NCBI RefSeq assembly: GCF_032854445.1
Contig: NC_088301.1
Span: forward strand, 27,140,402 to 27,204,401
DNA from: Liolophura sinensis
Lineage: Eukaryota > Mollusca > Polyplacophora > Chitonida > Chitonidae
Length of the DNA: 64,000 nt
Direction: 5' to 3'
A model generated the notes under the pieces. The model had not been told where the DNA came from and ran no database searches. It was given only the letters and a program-made list of their open reading frames with translations. This document shows positions 62,904 to 64,000 of the stretch, one piece after another. A program made the position numbers and the translations under genes. Numbering within the stretch: the stretch's first letter is position 1; each line of letters starts with the position of its first letter.

Positions 62904-63527
62904 ATATGACTGAAAACCTGTTAAGTACGATCACCATTTATTTAACGACACAATTCAATATTCTAGAGGCCAAAAGGCACTAAACACCTGAAGTCTGATA
63001 AGTGTATCAAGTTTTGCTCCAGTCAGATTGCAATGACCTTTCAGTTGGCAGATATGTATATGGGTGGCTTCATGTAACATTCAACGATACACAGGCCTTC
63101 CTACAGAAATGTTAAGTACTACAGAACCGAAAGATGGGGATGTGTCAACGGAAAGTATATCAAACTTGAGCAGCATGCGTTGATCCAAGTGTTGACTTCC
63201 TTCGGGTCTTTCCGGCACCTTCCGGCATAACCGCTAACTTTCTACCGCCACACATATACTATATCACAGTCCATTATTTACCACAGAGATTTTACGCTGA
63301 ATCAGGAGGAAACAACTTAATATATGTGCATTGATTGACCGAGATATTTTTCAAATGCGTACAATAATTAATTACAGAGGGACAGTAGACTGCATTCGGC
63401 AGTCAAATCGCACCCCTTTTTATTAAGGAACTTGACGTTGGGTGAGACCAAGCTGCGGTTTCTTTGAACTTTGAACCATATTATATCACAGCAGTTGTAA
63501 CGTTTACGTCATCTGCTCTTAACAGTA

Positions 63528-63776
63528 GAACGTTTACTCTCAAAGAAATATTCTGTTAAATTTAACAAACAATCTGCTGTCCGAATGATGCCAGAATGGA
63601 TTGTGCTATTGAAAGAGATTATTCTTTTAAATATGACATACATATTCTATTACTTCAAGAGAACGATACTATCAGAATAACAGGACTTTTTATTAAACAT
63701 GACACAATGGTGTGCTAAATTAACAGAATACAGTAGACTTTCTGTTAAAATTAACAGATTAATTTTTTGAGTGATA
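63528..63776. mobile_element. MITE-like element with terminal inverted repeats, upstream of WDR11
   Basis: Left ACTCTCAAAGAAATATTCTG then TTAAATTTAAC; complement of right CACTCAAAAAATTAATCTGT then TAATTTTAAC. About 250 bp, no ORF. The target duplication is not clear. Confidence 0.5.
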
Positions 63777-64000
63777 TAAATAATTAAAGACCCCTAACCC
63801 CTACCCCCCCCCCCCCCTCAATTCCCTTATGCATAAATGCATGAAACTGCACGATTAGTAAATGTTTTGAGCAGACATACACACGAATAAACATCATACG
63901 CTACCAATATCACGCCGGTCCTTAAAGGTTCCAATAGGCAGGGATAATATACGTAGGCCAGGTATATAACTATCGGAGAGAGCCTCACATGATGCCAGCG

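Larger units (their letters stand above)
61926..64000. other. Region 5' of WDR11
   Basis: No coding exon recognised on either strand. Holds the long TA microsatellite, a possible decayed SINE B tail next to it (GTCATATGACTGAAAA), a MITE-like element and a poly-C run near 63803. Confidence 0.65.

Overview
The window is from a eukaryotic nuclear genome, most likely a marine lophotrochozoan (a mollusc or brachiopod; the species cannot be fixed from sequence alone). The grounds are small exons with GT-AG introns, two conserved animal genes, many tRNA-derived SINEs with (AAAT)n or (ACTC)n tails of the kind known from molluscs and their relatives, and a Penelope-like retroelement. There is nothing prokaryotic here.

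Two convergent protein genes explain all the convincing coding sequence. On the + strand, 1-10795 is the 3' part of a Rho-associated coiled-coil kinase (ROCK) gene. It has 14 exons and 527 codons, covering the end of the coiled coil, the Rho-binding region, the split PH domain with its C1 insert and the stop codon. The kinase domain lies to the left of the window. On the - strand, 61291 down to 17198 is a complete WDR11 gene. It has 31 exons including one candidate 15-nt microexon, all joined in consistent phase, and encodes about 1268 residues. The stop codons are 6.4 kb apart. The space between holds both 3' UTRs and decayed repeats; I could not place either poly(A) site.

The rest is intronic and intergenic repeat DNA. 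At least eleven minisatellite arrays (units 32-95 bp) fill roughly a quarter of the WDR11 locus. Two SINE families are present in many copies, some with visible target-site duplications and one nested insertion. A third dispersed family carries a conserved TTTGGCAAGT core. There are several foldback or MITE-like elements and one frame-broken Penelope-like element (about 45240-47127) in WDR11 intron 9.

The most unusual observation is that three large arrays start inside a WDR11 exon. The last 10-43 nt of the exon plus its 5' splice site and the adjoining intron form the repeat unit, so exons 8, 12 and 21 are each followed by about 25, 40 and 15 further copies of their own exon tail and splice donor. 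ROCK exon 7 shows the same arrangement at an early stage: a two-copy, 62-bp duplication of its donor. The last WDR11 exon may show a similar relation at its acceptor. This looks like a recurrent process of tandem amplification seeded at AG|GT junctions.
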